DNA of 64,000 bases from Riptortus pedestris (lineage: Eukaryota; Arthropoda; Insecta; Hemiptera; Alydidae), in assembly GCA_019009955.1 (NCBI GenBank), contig CM032231.1, forward strand, positions 108,215,001 through 108,279,000. Direction: 5' to 3'. Below the pieces are notes generated by a model. It was not told where the DNA came from. It worked only from the letters and a program-made list of their open reading frames with translations, and made no database searches. Of this stretch, positions 47,284-62,500 are shown one piece after another. Position numbers and translations under genes: made by a program. The number at the start of each line of letters is the position of its first letter. Positions within the stretch are counted from its first letter, which is position 1.

Positions 47284-49642
47284 ATGAATATAATTAAGAG
47301 TGTCCTAGATACTTTCTGGAGTCCAAATGTTTGGCTGCCGCCTAACATCACATGGAGTGACTTAGAGCCGAATGATAAAATTCAGTATCCAAATCATAGG
47401 CATCTTTATTACCCATTGCCTATGGCCTTAGGAATGCTCGTACTTCGTTATGTCCTAGAATGGTATGTTTTCTGGAAATATAATTTAAAATCATGAATCT
47501 AATCTTCCTTCAGAATGTTTTTTCTTATCAGTTATAACGTACTTTGTCATGCATTATCATATTACTAAAAACAATTTCGCCTATATCCACAGAAGTAATA
47601 TATTGGCTTATTAAATTAGCCTTCTAATAAACATTGTGTTTTACATGTTATCAGAGTGGGTGTCATTATTTTTCATTTATCTATCTGAAAAGTTTGGTTA
47701 CCTGTAAAATGGAACTAGTGTATTCTTCAAAACTGCATTCTAAATTTAATATTAATTTATTTTTAAAGTTCTGGATGTACCCCTTTTCTTGAAGTTTTTA
47801 TAAAATTATTATTTATTGTTTTTCTAATGTTTTTTGTACTTAATTGTGTAAGGTGTTCTTTGCAACTTTAGAATGTATTTCTTTAAATCAGTTACAGTAT
47901 TTAGAAACATTTGTGTAGAACTGGATTCCATGATTTTGTGCCTTACAATTGAGAAAGAATGTTCCATACTTAACCTAAAGTAATCTTATTAATTTCTATT
48001 AAAATCAATCAAGAGAGTTGAGCAAGTTTATGGATATTCAACAATTTGTGGGAGCTCATGTTATTTTGGGCTTTAATATTACTTTAAAAACAATAAAGCA
48101 TAATAATTCAAATTTATGAATATTCCAGAAATTATATGTCCATTAACATTTTATGTTAACTTCTTCATTCTATTTTTTTTATTAGGTACATTTTTGCTCC
48201 ATTTGGTATTTCTCTCGGAATAAAAGGTTCTAAACCAAAACGAGCCCCATTCCATGAACTTTTAGAAAAAGCATACAAACTGAACAATAAAATGAGGTAC
48301 AAGGAAGTGATAAGTATAGCAAAACAATCTGATATGACTGAAAGACAAGTTGAAAGGTGGTTACGCTTAAGAAGAGCTCAGGAAAAACCCTCCACTTTGA
48401 TCAAATTTTGTGAGAACAGGTATTTATTACTATAAAAATACTATGACTTTTAAATTTTGTTTGAGTTGATTTGAAAGCATGCCTCTTCATTGAATGATAT
48501 GACTCATACTAAGTGACTCAATTAATCATCATAAGTCAATAATGGTCTGAGTTTATTGAATTTTGAATGTGCTAATCTGTTTTATTATTAACTCTTAATT
48601 TAAAGTAATTCTCTCAAATATTGATATTGTTTAGCACTATTTTATGTTTATTAAAATGTTTATTTGATGTTGCATTTATTTTATTTTTTTTTAAGTAATT
48701 GCTCATTCCTTATCCTATTTAACCCCCGAGATTGTTATTTTTTTTTCTTTTTTTCTGGTTTACTGGTAAATACATCATATAAGACAAACTTTAGATGTAG
48801 GGAGGATGACATTTTTTATGTGTTCTCTGTCTGTCTCTCTTTCTCTCTCTTTTCTTTTCTTTTTTTAAATTAATGATATTCATTTGTTTACCTCATTATA
48901 TTGTTATTATTTTTCTCTTTAATGGGTACTTATTATTGTTTTTTGTTCAATTGTAGTTGGAAAAAAAAAACAGTAAATATTTGGCTCAACCGCCCATTAA
49001 AATGCTAGGACCAGGCACTTGTTTTTATTTTTTTTATTGTAAAATAAATGTTAAAAGTTAGTTGTCAATTCTCCGTGGGAGAACATAATGTGTTATTTAT
49101 AAGTTGTAAATTCAAGCAAATACATTTGTCATCATGTAAAACTGACATAATGCTGAAAATTTTGATTTGAAGTTACAAAATATCTAGACTGTTTGACTTT
49201 AAGTTGAACTACTGTAGGCCTGTTTTAGGCTGGTAGCTAATAATAAAATTATGATTAATATTTTAAATTAATAATATTGTTATTAACTATACTATTTTTT
49301 TATTTAAATATATTATTAGAAAATATTACCATGAGCATAGTTTATACTAGTGTTCATCGAACTTTCTGCATAGTTACTGTTTCTTAAGCTCAGATTTCCA
49401 TCACTTTTGGTTTAAGGATTGTATTTTTAAAGTAAAAGATAATAACACTCTTATGGAGTTAAAAACTTCTGCTAGTATAGAACCGCTATGACATCTGATC
49501 TCCTTTTTCTTCAAATATCAAACTCAGTGCTTCCTACTTGACATGTCATGATAATTACTTTTAGCAGATTTACTCTTAGGGAAATCAGCTATTGAGGTTG
49601 TACTCAGGACACGATTTTCCAAAAAAATTGTTTCAAATGCCC

Positions 49643-49700
<58 letters not shown>

Positions 49701-51516
49701 TATATATATATATACATATATATTAAAAAAAAAAAAAATTATTCATATATGATTTGGATGACAGAATACTTTCTATGATTATGAGTTATATGGTCCATTA
49801 CGTTATATTAAAAAAAAATAAAATAAAAAACTATATGGATAGGAGACGGGAAATATAAAAATATTGAAGACAGTGAAGCCTTAGAGAACAAATAATTTTA
49901 TTATTAAAAAATCCACAGCAACGACGGGTATAAACCCTAAACACTTAGGGGGGGGGGGGAATGTCAAAATATTGTGCAAAGTTAAGCCTTGCCAAAAAAA
50001 TACCATCTTCGTTCAGCCTCAAATGAATTTCCAGGCGAATCCGGGTATCTTAGCTAGTGTATATATCTATAAAATTGTAACCTCTGTCTGTACATTGATT
50101 TTTTTCGCGAAATTTCACGATAACTTTTCGTTTCACATGTCATAGACACCATAACTGCATTTTGTTTCTTTCGTGTATGTTTGTTTGTTTGTTTGTTTGT
50201 TTGTTACCTTTTCACGCATAAACGGCTGAACCGAATTTTATGAAACTTGGTATGTATATTACTACTAGCCCAACTTAGACTTTAGGCTATACTAATATTC
50301 TCTGAGACGAACAGGAGTGGGGGTTATAAGGGAGGCCTGAAATTAAAAATAACGATATTTCGTTTCCTATTAGTTTTTCGGCAAATATGCACATAACAAA
50401 AGTTGTTAATTTTGTTATTTAGAGTAACTTTTGTTATATACACTTTCGTCGTATACCTAAATATAAATGAGTTATACGCGAAAAACTATAGCGGAAGTGA
50501 ACAATTTTATTTGGGACAAAAGACCCAACCGAAATAAATAAAACTCGGTATATGTATTAGGACTAACGCTTTCATTATAACAAGTCATACCAACATTTCT
50601 AGGGACGGGCAGGAGTGGGGGTTATAAGGGAGGCCAGAAATTAAATATAGCGGTATTTCGTTTCCTATTGGTTTTTTGGCAAATATAAACATAACAAAAG
50701 TTGTTAATTTTGTTATTTAGAGTAACTTTTGTTATATACACTTTCGTCGTATACCTAAATATAAATGAGTTATACGCTAAAAATTATAGCGGGAGTCAAC
50801 AATTTTAGTTGGCACAAAAGAATCAACCGAACTAAATAAAACTCAGTACGTGTATTAGGACTAACGCCTTCATTGTAACAAGCCATACCATCATTTCTAG
50901 GAACGGGCAGGAGTGGGGGTTGTATGGGATGCCTAAATTTAAAAATAGCTGTATTTCGTTTTCTATTCGTTTTTCGGCAAATACAAACATAACAAAAGTT
51001 GTTTATTTTGTTATTTAGATTAACTTTTCTCATATTCATTTTTGTATTTTAACAAAGAATAAACGAGATATACACAATAAACTAAAGCTGGAGTCAACTA
51101 TTTCATTGGACGCTAACGATTAAACAGAACTTAAAAAAACTTGGTATGTCAATTAGCATTAATTCTTCCATGATTATTAGCTATATTAAAATTGTTAGGT
51201 TAGAACGGGAGTGGCGGTTATAAGGGAGGCCTGAAATAAAAATTCGCGAAATTTCGTTGTGACAAACATTCACATAACAAAAGTTGTTTACTTTCATATT
51301 TAGATTAACTTTTGATTTATACATTTCTCCAGGAACCATGTGTAGACTTACATAAAAAATTAATTTTCTTATTAACAAATGTCAACAACGGGTATTAACC
51401 CTAAACACTGGGACGCGTAAATGTCAAAATATTGTGCAAAGTAAAGCCTTGCCAAAAAAATATTATCACCATTCAGCCTCAAATAAATTCCCGAGCGAAG
51501 CCGGGTATCTGAGCTA

Positions 51517-51589
<73 letters not shown>

Positions 51590-54500
51590 CCGCATCAGCG
51601 AAACTAAACTTTATATTAAAATGTTTTGTTTTCTAACAATTTGGCCTCTGATATCATTTAATTAGCTTTGAGAGATAATTCCATGTAAAAACTATAACAT
51701 AGTTATATATAAAAATGAAACAACATTGTGTATTATAATTTAAAAAAAAATATCAATCCTATTTATTTATGTAAATTTACTATGAAAAAATAACAAAACC
51801 ATTATGAGTGGTGTATGAAATATTCAATTATAAATATGTTTTGAGAAAAAAATAATTTTTTTAGGTAACTTTAATATTATTAAAGTAGCTGATCAAAATG
51901 GCCACCTCTTCTTGTGTGCACAGCCTTGCACCCATGTAGGTCTGCTCATCAGGCTTAACAGGTCTTTCCTTGTGATCACAGGTTGACTTCAACTTCCCCC
52001 AGACGTTATACTCCATCGGAGTCAGGTCTGGGCCCTTTGGTTGCTTCCTCCTGTAGCCCATGTCACCCTATCCACCTTCCAGAATAATTGAGGTTCATTC
52101 TGGCCCTTACAGGAGTACTGACATGTGCCGGGCTTCCACCCATTTGGAACCATGCTCTCGCTCTTGTTGCCAGAGGAATCTCTTCTAACAGTCCTGGTTA
52201 GGAGGGAAATGTACGGCTATCAGGAAGATGCCTTGCAGTAAAATTTAGGGTTAACGCCTATTAGCCTCTCGAGCATTTCTATTTACAAGATCACCCATGT
52301 GCAACATGTCGCCGTATTCTAAGTTTATGATAGGCATTTTTGGAAATAATAGGGCAAATTCTGTATAAAGTAAGAACACTGACTGACTAGTTTTGAATTT
52401 TTGGTAAGAATCTAAGAGGATAATGCCATAATGTTTATTGTCTTAATACTTACTAGAGGTCTCCAAAATGAAATTAGTATCCTCTCTAATAATAATTAGG
52501 TTTCTTCATTTAGAAACTTAGTTTAATTTAATTAATTTTAATAAACTGGATTGATATTTTTTTTTTAATTTTCTTTATTTTAATAAATAAGGTTTTATAT
52601 TTTTTTATAGCTGTATTATCACAGATACCAGAGGTCAAAACAAAATTGGTAGAAGTTCAGTTTCAGTAGTGCTCAAATAAATTCCGTTTTTGGAATTTAG
52701 AAAATCATTGTGCTGAAGAATATTGTTGGGATTTGCATCTTACTAAACGTAGAGGTTTTTCTAAAGTTTGATTGCTAAAATCTTTTCTTCAGACAGTGGA
52801 GCATTAAATTAAAAAATCCGTCATGCAGTGGCTATGTGACAGACGTTTTTCTTAATTGAGATGTCAGTCTCCGTAAATCCAACTGTGTTCAAAAATCATC
52901 AAATAAATTGCATTGCGAACTGGAATGTCTGTCATGAAGTATAGCACTTTTGAATTCATTGTACCTCATTTTGAAGCACTTTTTTTAGGGCTTTAATATT
53001 ATTTGAGACTGCTGTTTGTAGTAGAGTTGGGAAATATTGATGATTCCAAGAAAATATTAGTTTTATTTGTGATGAAAAAGAGATTCTTCTATGTATGTCT
53101 AAATTGGTGTCCTTGGATCTGAAATATAGTATCCACAGTGATGGCACTTAAAGGTTAGGAAGTTCTTATGGAAGATGTTTCAAGGGTCTATGTTTTACTG
53201 TCATTAAGAAATGTTGTATTGCACATTATAAACTTCGCTTTCTGAGTTGATTGTTGAAATGGCATTGTAGCATTCGTTATTACTATATGTCAAGCTTTAA
53301 TGCCAGCTTAGTTTCAATTGTCATTGAAATATCATATAAATCAACATTACATTTTCTGTACTGCTTTTTAGTACGTTTTAGTTCCATGTATGAAGTAAAG
53401 GAAGTATTTTAACTGAAAACATATTCAGGTTTCAATAGAATTATCCATTTTGATCTTCTCTGAACCCATTTTGACTAGTTTTGGTGTGACCTATTTATCT
53501 CGCATAAATCAGAAACAGCTGCACTAGAAAGTTGAAATTTCATACTTCAAACTGTTATAATATCTAGTTGTGCACCTGCTCTTTCGGTTGAAATTAACTA
53601 GGAGGGTGGGAGGTTTAAAGGGAGGTGAAAATAAAGAATTGCAAATTTATTCATACCAATTAGAGATACATAAAATTGGAACCATTTTTCTTCATCGTGG
53701 AAAGATCTATAAATTATGTTCTATGAAGTGTTTGACCTGATCTATTGGAATAGAGATTTCAAATTACACACTCATGTACACACATACTAATGCACATGTA
53801 CTTACCACTTAAGATTCACATTCTCTTATGAATTTAAGTTTTGAAAAACTAAGAAAAAATAATTCAAAATGCGGAGAATCATTACTGGTTTTTTTTTTTA
53901 TATCAGGTAGCTTTACCATTAAAATCTTGGTAGAATCATATATGTTACTGACAAAATACAAAATATTAAAGACTAGTTTAAATATTCACTCTGATATAGC
54001 AAGAAATGACCAATGATATAGTGATTTTAATGTCTTGATATGTCAGTTTGAATAAGGCTAAGAAGTGAAACTGCTTAAAGTGTAAAATAACCTTTGCAGG
54101 CAAGGAATGAATAGAGTAGAGACATATTTGAAAGTGCAGAATAAAGTAAACTTAAATAATATTTACAATCATCAACACAGGGAATCTTAGTATACATGTG
54201 CATTTGGTTGTCATATGTTTTTGAGGATCCAATTTTGAACTAATAGTCAGTTTCTAGTGCATCACTTCAAGAACCGTTTCATGCTACTGTTTTACTCTGA
54301 CAAAAGATATCATATCCGAAACTGTTAGCACAAACATTCACTCATATTTTGACTGATTGAGTGCTTTAGCAAATAGCCAACTATCCTCATTATCATTGTC
54401 ATTAGACATAATAACAAAAGAGGAAGGCATCCTCTTGCTCCTCAAGGTTGCGACCAGATAGCACTGTCATACAATCTCCAGGGTTTCATCTAGAGAATAA

Positions 54501-57500
54501 GTGTTTATGCCCTTCTCCCCATCACTGTCTATTCCATTTTTGTCACTGCTGAAGGATGTGTTAGTGTGTTTCAAATTTTAAAGTTTACGCAATGAGCAGA
54601 ATTGTGCTTTCGCTAATCTACCATACAATATATTTTGTTCCAGTTTTGATATAGCTTTATTCACAATATTCTTCCATTTAGTCTTTGATGTGTCCAGGAA
54701 ATTATGAATATTCATTTCTATCTCCGTACATTATACGGATAATGTGATATGTCCCCCTAAATACCCCATAGTTAACAATTACACATTCTTGTATTTTGAA
54801 AGTGGTTAGAAGATATGGAATTTGAAACCATTCCAGGATAACCTTTTAATTTGTTATATTGATTTTAGTAGAGTATTTAAATATATTAACTTCAGTAGGA
54901 CAAATTAAAAAGTATTTGCCTCAATGGTGTTTAACGATGTGTATTCATTTTCAAGAATGTTTTAAACAACTTTTAGGACAAAAGACTTGCTTCTGTTGTG
55001 AAAAGTCAAATGAAACTTTTTTTTGTGTTTAAATAAGAATAAATTTTAGCTATTTATTGTTTGGTGTTTACATAACAAAAAATTACAACAGTGATATAAT
55101 GCTTTGGTTTTTGATAATTTTCTTATAAATAGCAAATTTTAATTAAAATTGGAAATAACATACCTATTTTGAAAAGTATCCAGATTTATGGAGATTGAAC
55201 TTCTAAATTTAAATAAAATATGCTAATGAAACCCTTCCACTTAGTGTTCTGTTGGAGCTACACTTCATGTTTTTTGTTATACTTTATTTTTATAATAATA
55301 TTAAAACTACCCATTTCATCCCTGAAACACAATTTCAGTTTTAAAAGGTAGAATAACTTCGTTAGAAACTTTCATTTGACATTTGTTATGGATATTTTTC
55401 ATCCTTACATGAGCACTCAGCTCCTTGAAAATGGGCTTCATGATGTAAAATTCCTCAGCTCCAGCTTTTATTAAAATACATTTTTGAAAGTTAATCAGTT
55501 TTTGTTTGGGATATATGCCTTTTTATAGCAATATAAAACCCAAATTCACTGAAATAGCATGTATGATTTAAAATAAAATGTATATTGTGGCCTAATACTT
55601 ACAATTTTTTTTTTTTTTTAATTTGAAAGAAAAATCCTAGCTTTTATCTTTCTATTCATAATTTAAAGTAATTTAAAACTTTTTGTGTTTCATCCAAAGA
55701 ATTAATTTCTCAATTTTGATGCCTTAATAGCAATAATTAGTTGACAAATTTGATTTATTTAATACATTGTTAATGGTTTAGCCATTTTACAATTTTATCT
55801 TTATATATTTGGTAGCAGAAGGAACAAAAGTTTGATAACTTCTTTAGATATTTTTAAATTTAGTGGACTTTCTGTCTGGCAATAAAAGTTTGATTTATTT
55901 CTAAGCAGAAGTTTTACTTAAATTTAATTATGACCTATGCTAAGAAATCAAATCTTTTATTCTTGTATTTAAAGTGAATGTAACACTACATTAATTCCTG
56001 GCATGACAAACAATCTACAGTTGGTATATTGTTCAGTTATAAATGCCATTATTTATATTTACTCATGGTGTGTTTTATATTTATATAGAGATATAAATAC
56101 GAGAGTATTTCTGTCTTAGCTGTCATTATATGAGTGAATACATTTATGTTTAAGTGATGAAAACTACTTTTTATATTCTAAGAAACAACAATTAATATAT
56201 TGGGCATTTGTTATAGTAATGCTTTATGAAATCTATGTTCATTTTGGAACTATTGAATCATCATTTTAATTTCTGTACAAAAATATGCATCATTCTTCAT
56301 GATCATCTATTTGATGTTAATTATTTTTAAAACCTTCAATAATTTGTGTTCATTAAACAATGTGTCAAGGAGGAAAATGTTCTTTATTATTTTATAAATT
56401 TTTTTTTGCTTAATAAAAGTTATTTTACAATTTTCTCAAGACCGTTTCCTAACGAATGAAGGATTTTTGCTCGGCTGATCTTATAGTCTCAGTAGTTCTA
56501 CCTTTCATGTCTTTATAATACAACTGGCAGTCTCCATATTTTTCTGGTGAATACATATTTATGAAATTCTATAGGCTCTTTTAATATCTTCATAGACCAT
56601 AATTTTCCATTAGATAGATTGTTCTTCAAATATTATTACGAAAAATGTTGTTAAAAAGTCAAGTTTTTTTAAAATTATTATTGGAAAGCTATATTGGAGT
56701 TCTGCTTCATATATCTGACTGAAGTTTTGCAGTCCAAATGACAGAAATATTAATGGCTGAGTTTGGTATTGATTTACCCCCTTTCCCCCATCCTCCATCA
56801 TAATATTGGAGATAAGTATCTGAAAATCTCACAGCTATGATAAGTTATATATTTTAAAAACATATTTACATTTCAATATGAGTTTGAGTGATCGATTTTG
56901 GAGGATCCAGTAATTTGGGAAAAGAAAGAGGTAGTCAGTCCTCCTGCATTAAATGTAATGCAGAAAGAGTATATCTTTCTTTTTCCTATTTACATTTCTT
57001 TTTTTAATTTTTGATGAACTATAGCCTTTTTAATTTGAACCTCTCTTACATTGTGATACAATACCTTACTCAATTTCAAAGGACTGTGTATATATTTTTT
57101 TATAGTATAAGATCTATAAAATATTTTTTATTAAAGTCTTAAAATCAATTTGCAACTATGCAGGGGATGACCATTCAGAGTATAGCATAAGAAATTACAT
57201 CATCCTCTTGTTGATATCTTCTCATCCTGCTATTTATTCTGCTTTTTATCGATAACTATTTGTATAATGGAGAAAATTGTATTCCAACTTATACCTAAAG
57301 CTGTTTATGTTATTTAGCGATAGTTGGCTAGTAAAATGTAATTTCTCCGTATTACAATAATGTCTCATATTTTTTATGTGTGGAGTTTACAAAATCAGCA
57401 TTAAAAAGGTCCTTTATGGATAGATGGTTAATTCAGAGCATTGGTAAAGTGGTTTCCTAAGTGGTTGGTGCACAATTTAAGAGCATACCTTAAATATTCA

Positions 57501-59494
57501 TCTTAGATATTCCCGCCTTTTGCACTGAGGACAGAATAAGCAGGATAATATTTTTTATCATGGAAGTTTGCTGCATCTTCATCATTTTGTTATAGTTAGA
57601 AGTATAACACATAGTGTTACTGAATCTTAGCCTTAAAATTTCAAAAGTATAGTTCTTATTAAATTTGTTTATTATTACTTATCTAGTTGGTATTTAAATT
57701 ATATATAATTTTATTATTTATCTACTTATAATTATTAGTATTACTATATTATAGACACTATTTACATAAAGTAAATAAATTATGTCCCATCACATCAAAC
57801 CTGTTTGTTCCATGAGTTTCATACTGCAAATACCATTTTAAATATTACAAATCACATCTGAATTTTAAATTTATGGGAATGAAATACAGCCATTTGCTCT
57901 TTAGAGGAGTGGTACAACATATACAGTTGACTATTGTTCTAAGCAAACAGGGTTGTTAGGGAAGTCAAAAACCAGTCCTTGATACCTTGTTTCATATACA
58001 GCAGATCAAAAAATGTTATAAACCATAGTTTTTATGATAAGTAAATACGGTAATACGGCTTTATAAATCGTCAGTATGTTTAATATGGAGAACTTTCCTA
58101 TTTTTTGTTTTTTATTTTCGTTATTCTCTAACCTGTTTAAATAAGTTTAGATCTGTTAAATACAAAAGAAAAGCTTGTATTCCCAGTTTTAAAGAAAATA
58201 AACTCTCTTCTCAAAAGTTCAATGTGTTATACACTCACATACACGTGTGTATGGGTGCACACTCATCAGTGAGCATAGTTTTTGTTATCTAGCGGTAACA
58301 AAATGAAAAATTGCTCTGGATATAGGTATTTTCTTGCAAAGTACCATGATAGCTTATTCGCTTAAGGGAAATTCACTAAAGCCTCATTCTAAAATAAAAT
58401 TAAAATGATCCGCACATTTTGTTCCAAAAAATTATACATTAAAACTCTGTTAAAAAATAAAAAAGAAAGTAACAAGAGGTGAAGGAATTAATGACACATG
58501 AGAAAGCTATAGAGAAGAATTAAACAGTATAGCATGTGGTAGCTCTTGCTTTATATTTCTGTGTACATCACTTTTGTTAGCTTTATGAATCTAGGGGCAT
58601 AATTTTAGCACAAATACAAAGTATTAATAACAAAATAAATAATACATTTTTCTATGAATCATATGAGTTGAAAATCTGTATTAAATTTTATTTATTAAGG
58701 CCCACTTTGTGCTGCTATGGCTAATTGGGATGGTATTAAATAATACACTGTAAGTGTTAGCTACTCATAATTTTTCACACGGTCCAACATTTGAGCTTTC
58801 ATCGATCTGAGAGTCTTGACATTTTTTTTTCTGGCGTTAAGCTATACTTTTGGGTTGATAAACATAGAGAAATATATATTATTTCTCCTTCCTAAGCACA
58901 TGTTATTCTTAATGTTATGAGCACATATTTTCAAAGCTTCCCTTAGTTGTTTTTATTTCTTTTATTGAAGGCCTTTGCTTATCATTATGGGTTATGTATT
59001 TAATCTATTTTTCTCTAATTTTGTCTTATTAAATTTCATACATTAACTTTACTAAAAATAGAATTTAAATAACTCAATAAATAATGCATTTGTTTTTAGC
59101 TGGAGATGTCTTTATTACACTTATTCTTTCATCTACGGAATTGTATGTCTTTGGGATAAACCTTGGTTATGGAACATTGACGAATGTTGGAGGAACTACC
59201 CTCATCAGGTAATATTTCCTGTTTTGTTTTGGGGTTTTTATTTTTTATCATTCTCTATTTATCATGATAAACCTTGAGCTGTACTGTATCCTGCCAGTCA
59301 TTATGGGAAATGATAATTGCTTTTAGATTGCATCTCATAGTGGTCTTATCTTTGTTTCACCTTCATTTTACATTATTTATAGATGTAAAAAAAAACTATC
59401 TATTTTTTGGAACAAAAAAATGTCCCTATTATATAATGTAATAATAATTACATGATAGTATGTGTGTGCATACATGTGTGTCAGTGTAAGAGTG

Positions 59495-59560
<66 letters not shown>

Positions 59561-62500
59561 TTTTTTATAAAAATATCATACTTTTTTTATAAAAATTTCG
59601 GCCTGTGTTTTTATTATTTTTTCACTTTATGGTAATATGGGTATTCAGGATTTTTATTTTATTTTTTTTAATTCAAAAAAAGAGTTTATTATTACTATTA
59701 TATTGTTAAAAGGTATATATAGATATACATATAGCTATAATTATTTATAGCTTTTATTTATTCTTCCTTTTTATATACAAAAAAGTGGAATAAAAGTAAT
59801 AGCTTTTAACAATATAATAGATGAATAAATTAGATAGATAAATTAGCACTCACACCACTCTTATATAGAAATTACAAAATATTTCAGTAAAACAAAATTT
59901 TAGTCGTAATGTTTGTAACTCTTATTTTGAATTAAAAAAATAAAATAAAAAATCCTGAATACCTATATTAGCATAAAGTAATTTTTTAAAAAGAGGGGGA
60001 AAGATAATTTCTAAACTGAAAAAATAATAAAAACACAGACAGAAATTTTTATAAAAAAAACTATGACTAAAATGAAAGACAGATTTAAAAAATGTAATCA
60101 TAAATGCATAGCAGAAACCTTCATAGAGAACTAAAATTAAAAGAATGGAATGATGATTTTATGTATATCACAACTAGATCATCTTTCATGCTTTTGCACA
60201 TTTTAAAATATATATTCTTCAAAATATTCTTCTTCCTTGTATTTTAGATATGCAAACAGACTTTTTCTATTTCTCCTATAGTAAGAACGCTATGGAAATA
60301 AGATGAAATTTTGACTGTACATAAGATATTTAGAGATTTAATCTAAAAGTGAAAATTGCATGAATAGGACTGGCAATAACTACTGACATTTGTGTGATAG
60401 AAAATTGCTTAAATCAGCTACTGTAGATCAAAATTAATTCACAAAATTGCTATATAATACTTTTTTTTATGTCCCACATAATAAAGCTTCTACATTTTAC
60501 TCCCGCTCTAAACCTCAAGTCAAAAAAAAAAAAAAGAAATAATAAATAATGGACTGTATAATATATTTTTCTATTGTCTGTCTTGATTTTAACAGAGCAT
60601 TGATGATGAAGCAGGTCCTGGAAAGCTAATTCTGGAATAAAGATTAAAAATCTACTAGAGGTCTAGATCCTTTTTTTTAAACGATTGATGTATGCATCAA
60701 CCCCTACCAGCCAGATTTAAGTGAAACCTCAAATCCTCATGCCCCAATTTCCACTGACCACGACTGGTGGTTTATTTCCAACGAACTTGACCTTTTTCAT
60801 TACATTAAACATTTAAATATTAATTTTGGTAACCATAAAAAAAAATGCGTTTGCTAAGACATTGGCACACACCCACATACAGAATTTGAATAGGTCTCAC
60901 CATCTACTTGCCAAGATCGATGGACCCTTGGAGAAAATTTTCTAAATTCGTATTATAAGTACAACCTCAAATGCTGACTTTCTTTATGGAAGATCAGCTA
61001 AAAGAAACATATAGAAATAACATTGATTATTGGCACTTTCCTCTGTAATTCTTCAAATGATAACTGGATGAAACATATAACTGTGCCATGTTGTATTATT
61101 ATTACCATATTACTATGTTGAAGGAAAAATGTCCGAAGGTCTTCTATGGAGCAAGGCCAGTCTTGTTATGATCGTTGAAGTGGTAAGTTTGAATCTTTTT
61201 ATTGTTGTGTATTACTCCTGAAGAGGCTTCATAGAAGACGCAAAACATGTAGAGAAAAATAAATCAGTGGAGATAGTTCATGTCTTTTTCATCTATTGAT
61301 CTTTGGCCATTTCTCCTTCAACTAAGATTGAATTGAGGTCACATTTCGACCATATTATTATATTTTTACCGATAAACATATATTCTCAAAATGTTGCATT
61401 CACTTTTACTTTCTTAATGGTAATCAACAATCCCATCACATCCCGAAACTTCCCTTCTCATGTATGCAAATGATACTACAATCTTGACGTCCAACTCAGA
61501 CCCAAATATGGCATCTGCATCTTTACAAGAGTACCTAGCTCTGCTAGAATCATGGCTGACTCATTGGAGGATCAAGGTCAACAGCAGCAAATCAAGCCAA
61601 CTACATTTACCCCCCCCCCTGACGTTCCATTTGCCCTGCAGTTACACTCAATAGCGCACTAATTCCCAAAAATCACAAATTAGGTATCTAGGACTCACAT
61701 TAGACAAGCGACTAACTTGGAAACCTCACATCACAATAAAAAGACAAAAAGTGAATCGACGGTACAGACTTCTACTCAGACTACTTGACAGCAGATCTAA
61801 ACTATCACTACACAACAAACGACTGATTTATACGACAGTACTCAGACCAATATGGACATACGGACTTGAACTTTGGGGTTCCACTAAACCTTCAAATTCC
61901 TACAAAATCCAAACCCTCCAATCCAGAATACTCCGCAAAATTACAGATTCCCCATTTTACGTATCCAATTTAACTCTCCATAACGACCTCAACATTCCTT
62001 TTGTCCATACCCTCGCAAAATCCCGATATCAGAAATTCCACTCTCTCCTTCCCGCACATCCTAATCCTCGAGTCGAATCACTTTCATCTACCCATATCCC
62101 AGAAAACCCAAGACGACGACTGACGCGTAAGTGGTCACGAGATCTCCTTGTGTAGTGCTCAGAATAACTCCAAGGAGTACCAGCCAATGTTCCCTCCAAT
62201 TGTAATATGTATATATGCTGTTGCAAATAAACGAATAAATATTTTTTAAAAAAATGGTAATCATTACCCACTTTTGTTAAATTCCTCTTTAGCTTTGGGG
62301 TCCAAATCTTGGGAGGGGTTGGACAATTTTTGTTGATGATTCCCCCTCCGCCTTTAGTTTGATTATTAAGAATTGAAATGCTAACCATTTGTATTTGGTT
62401 AAAAATTCCTCAATGGTGTTGGAAATTATAATTTTGGTTCTAATATATATTCTTAGTATCATTGTTAAAATGGTTTCTCTAGAAAAGTTCATTTTTTTGT

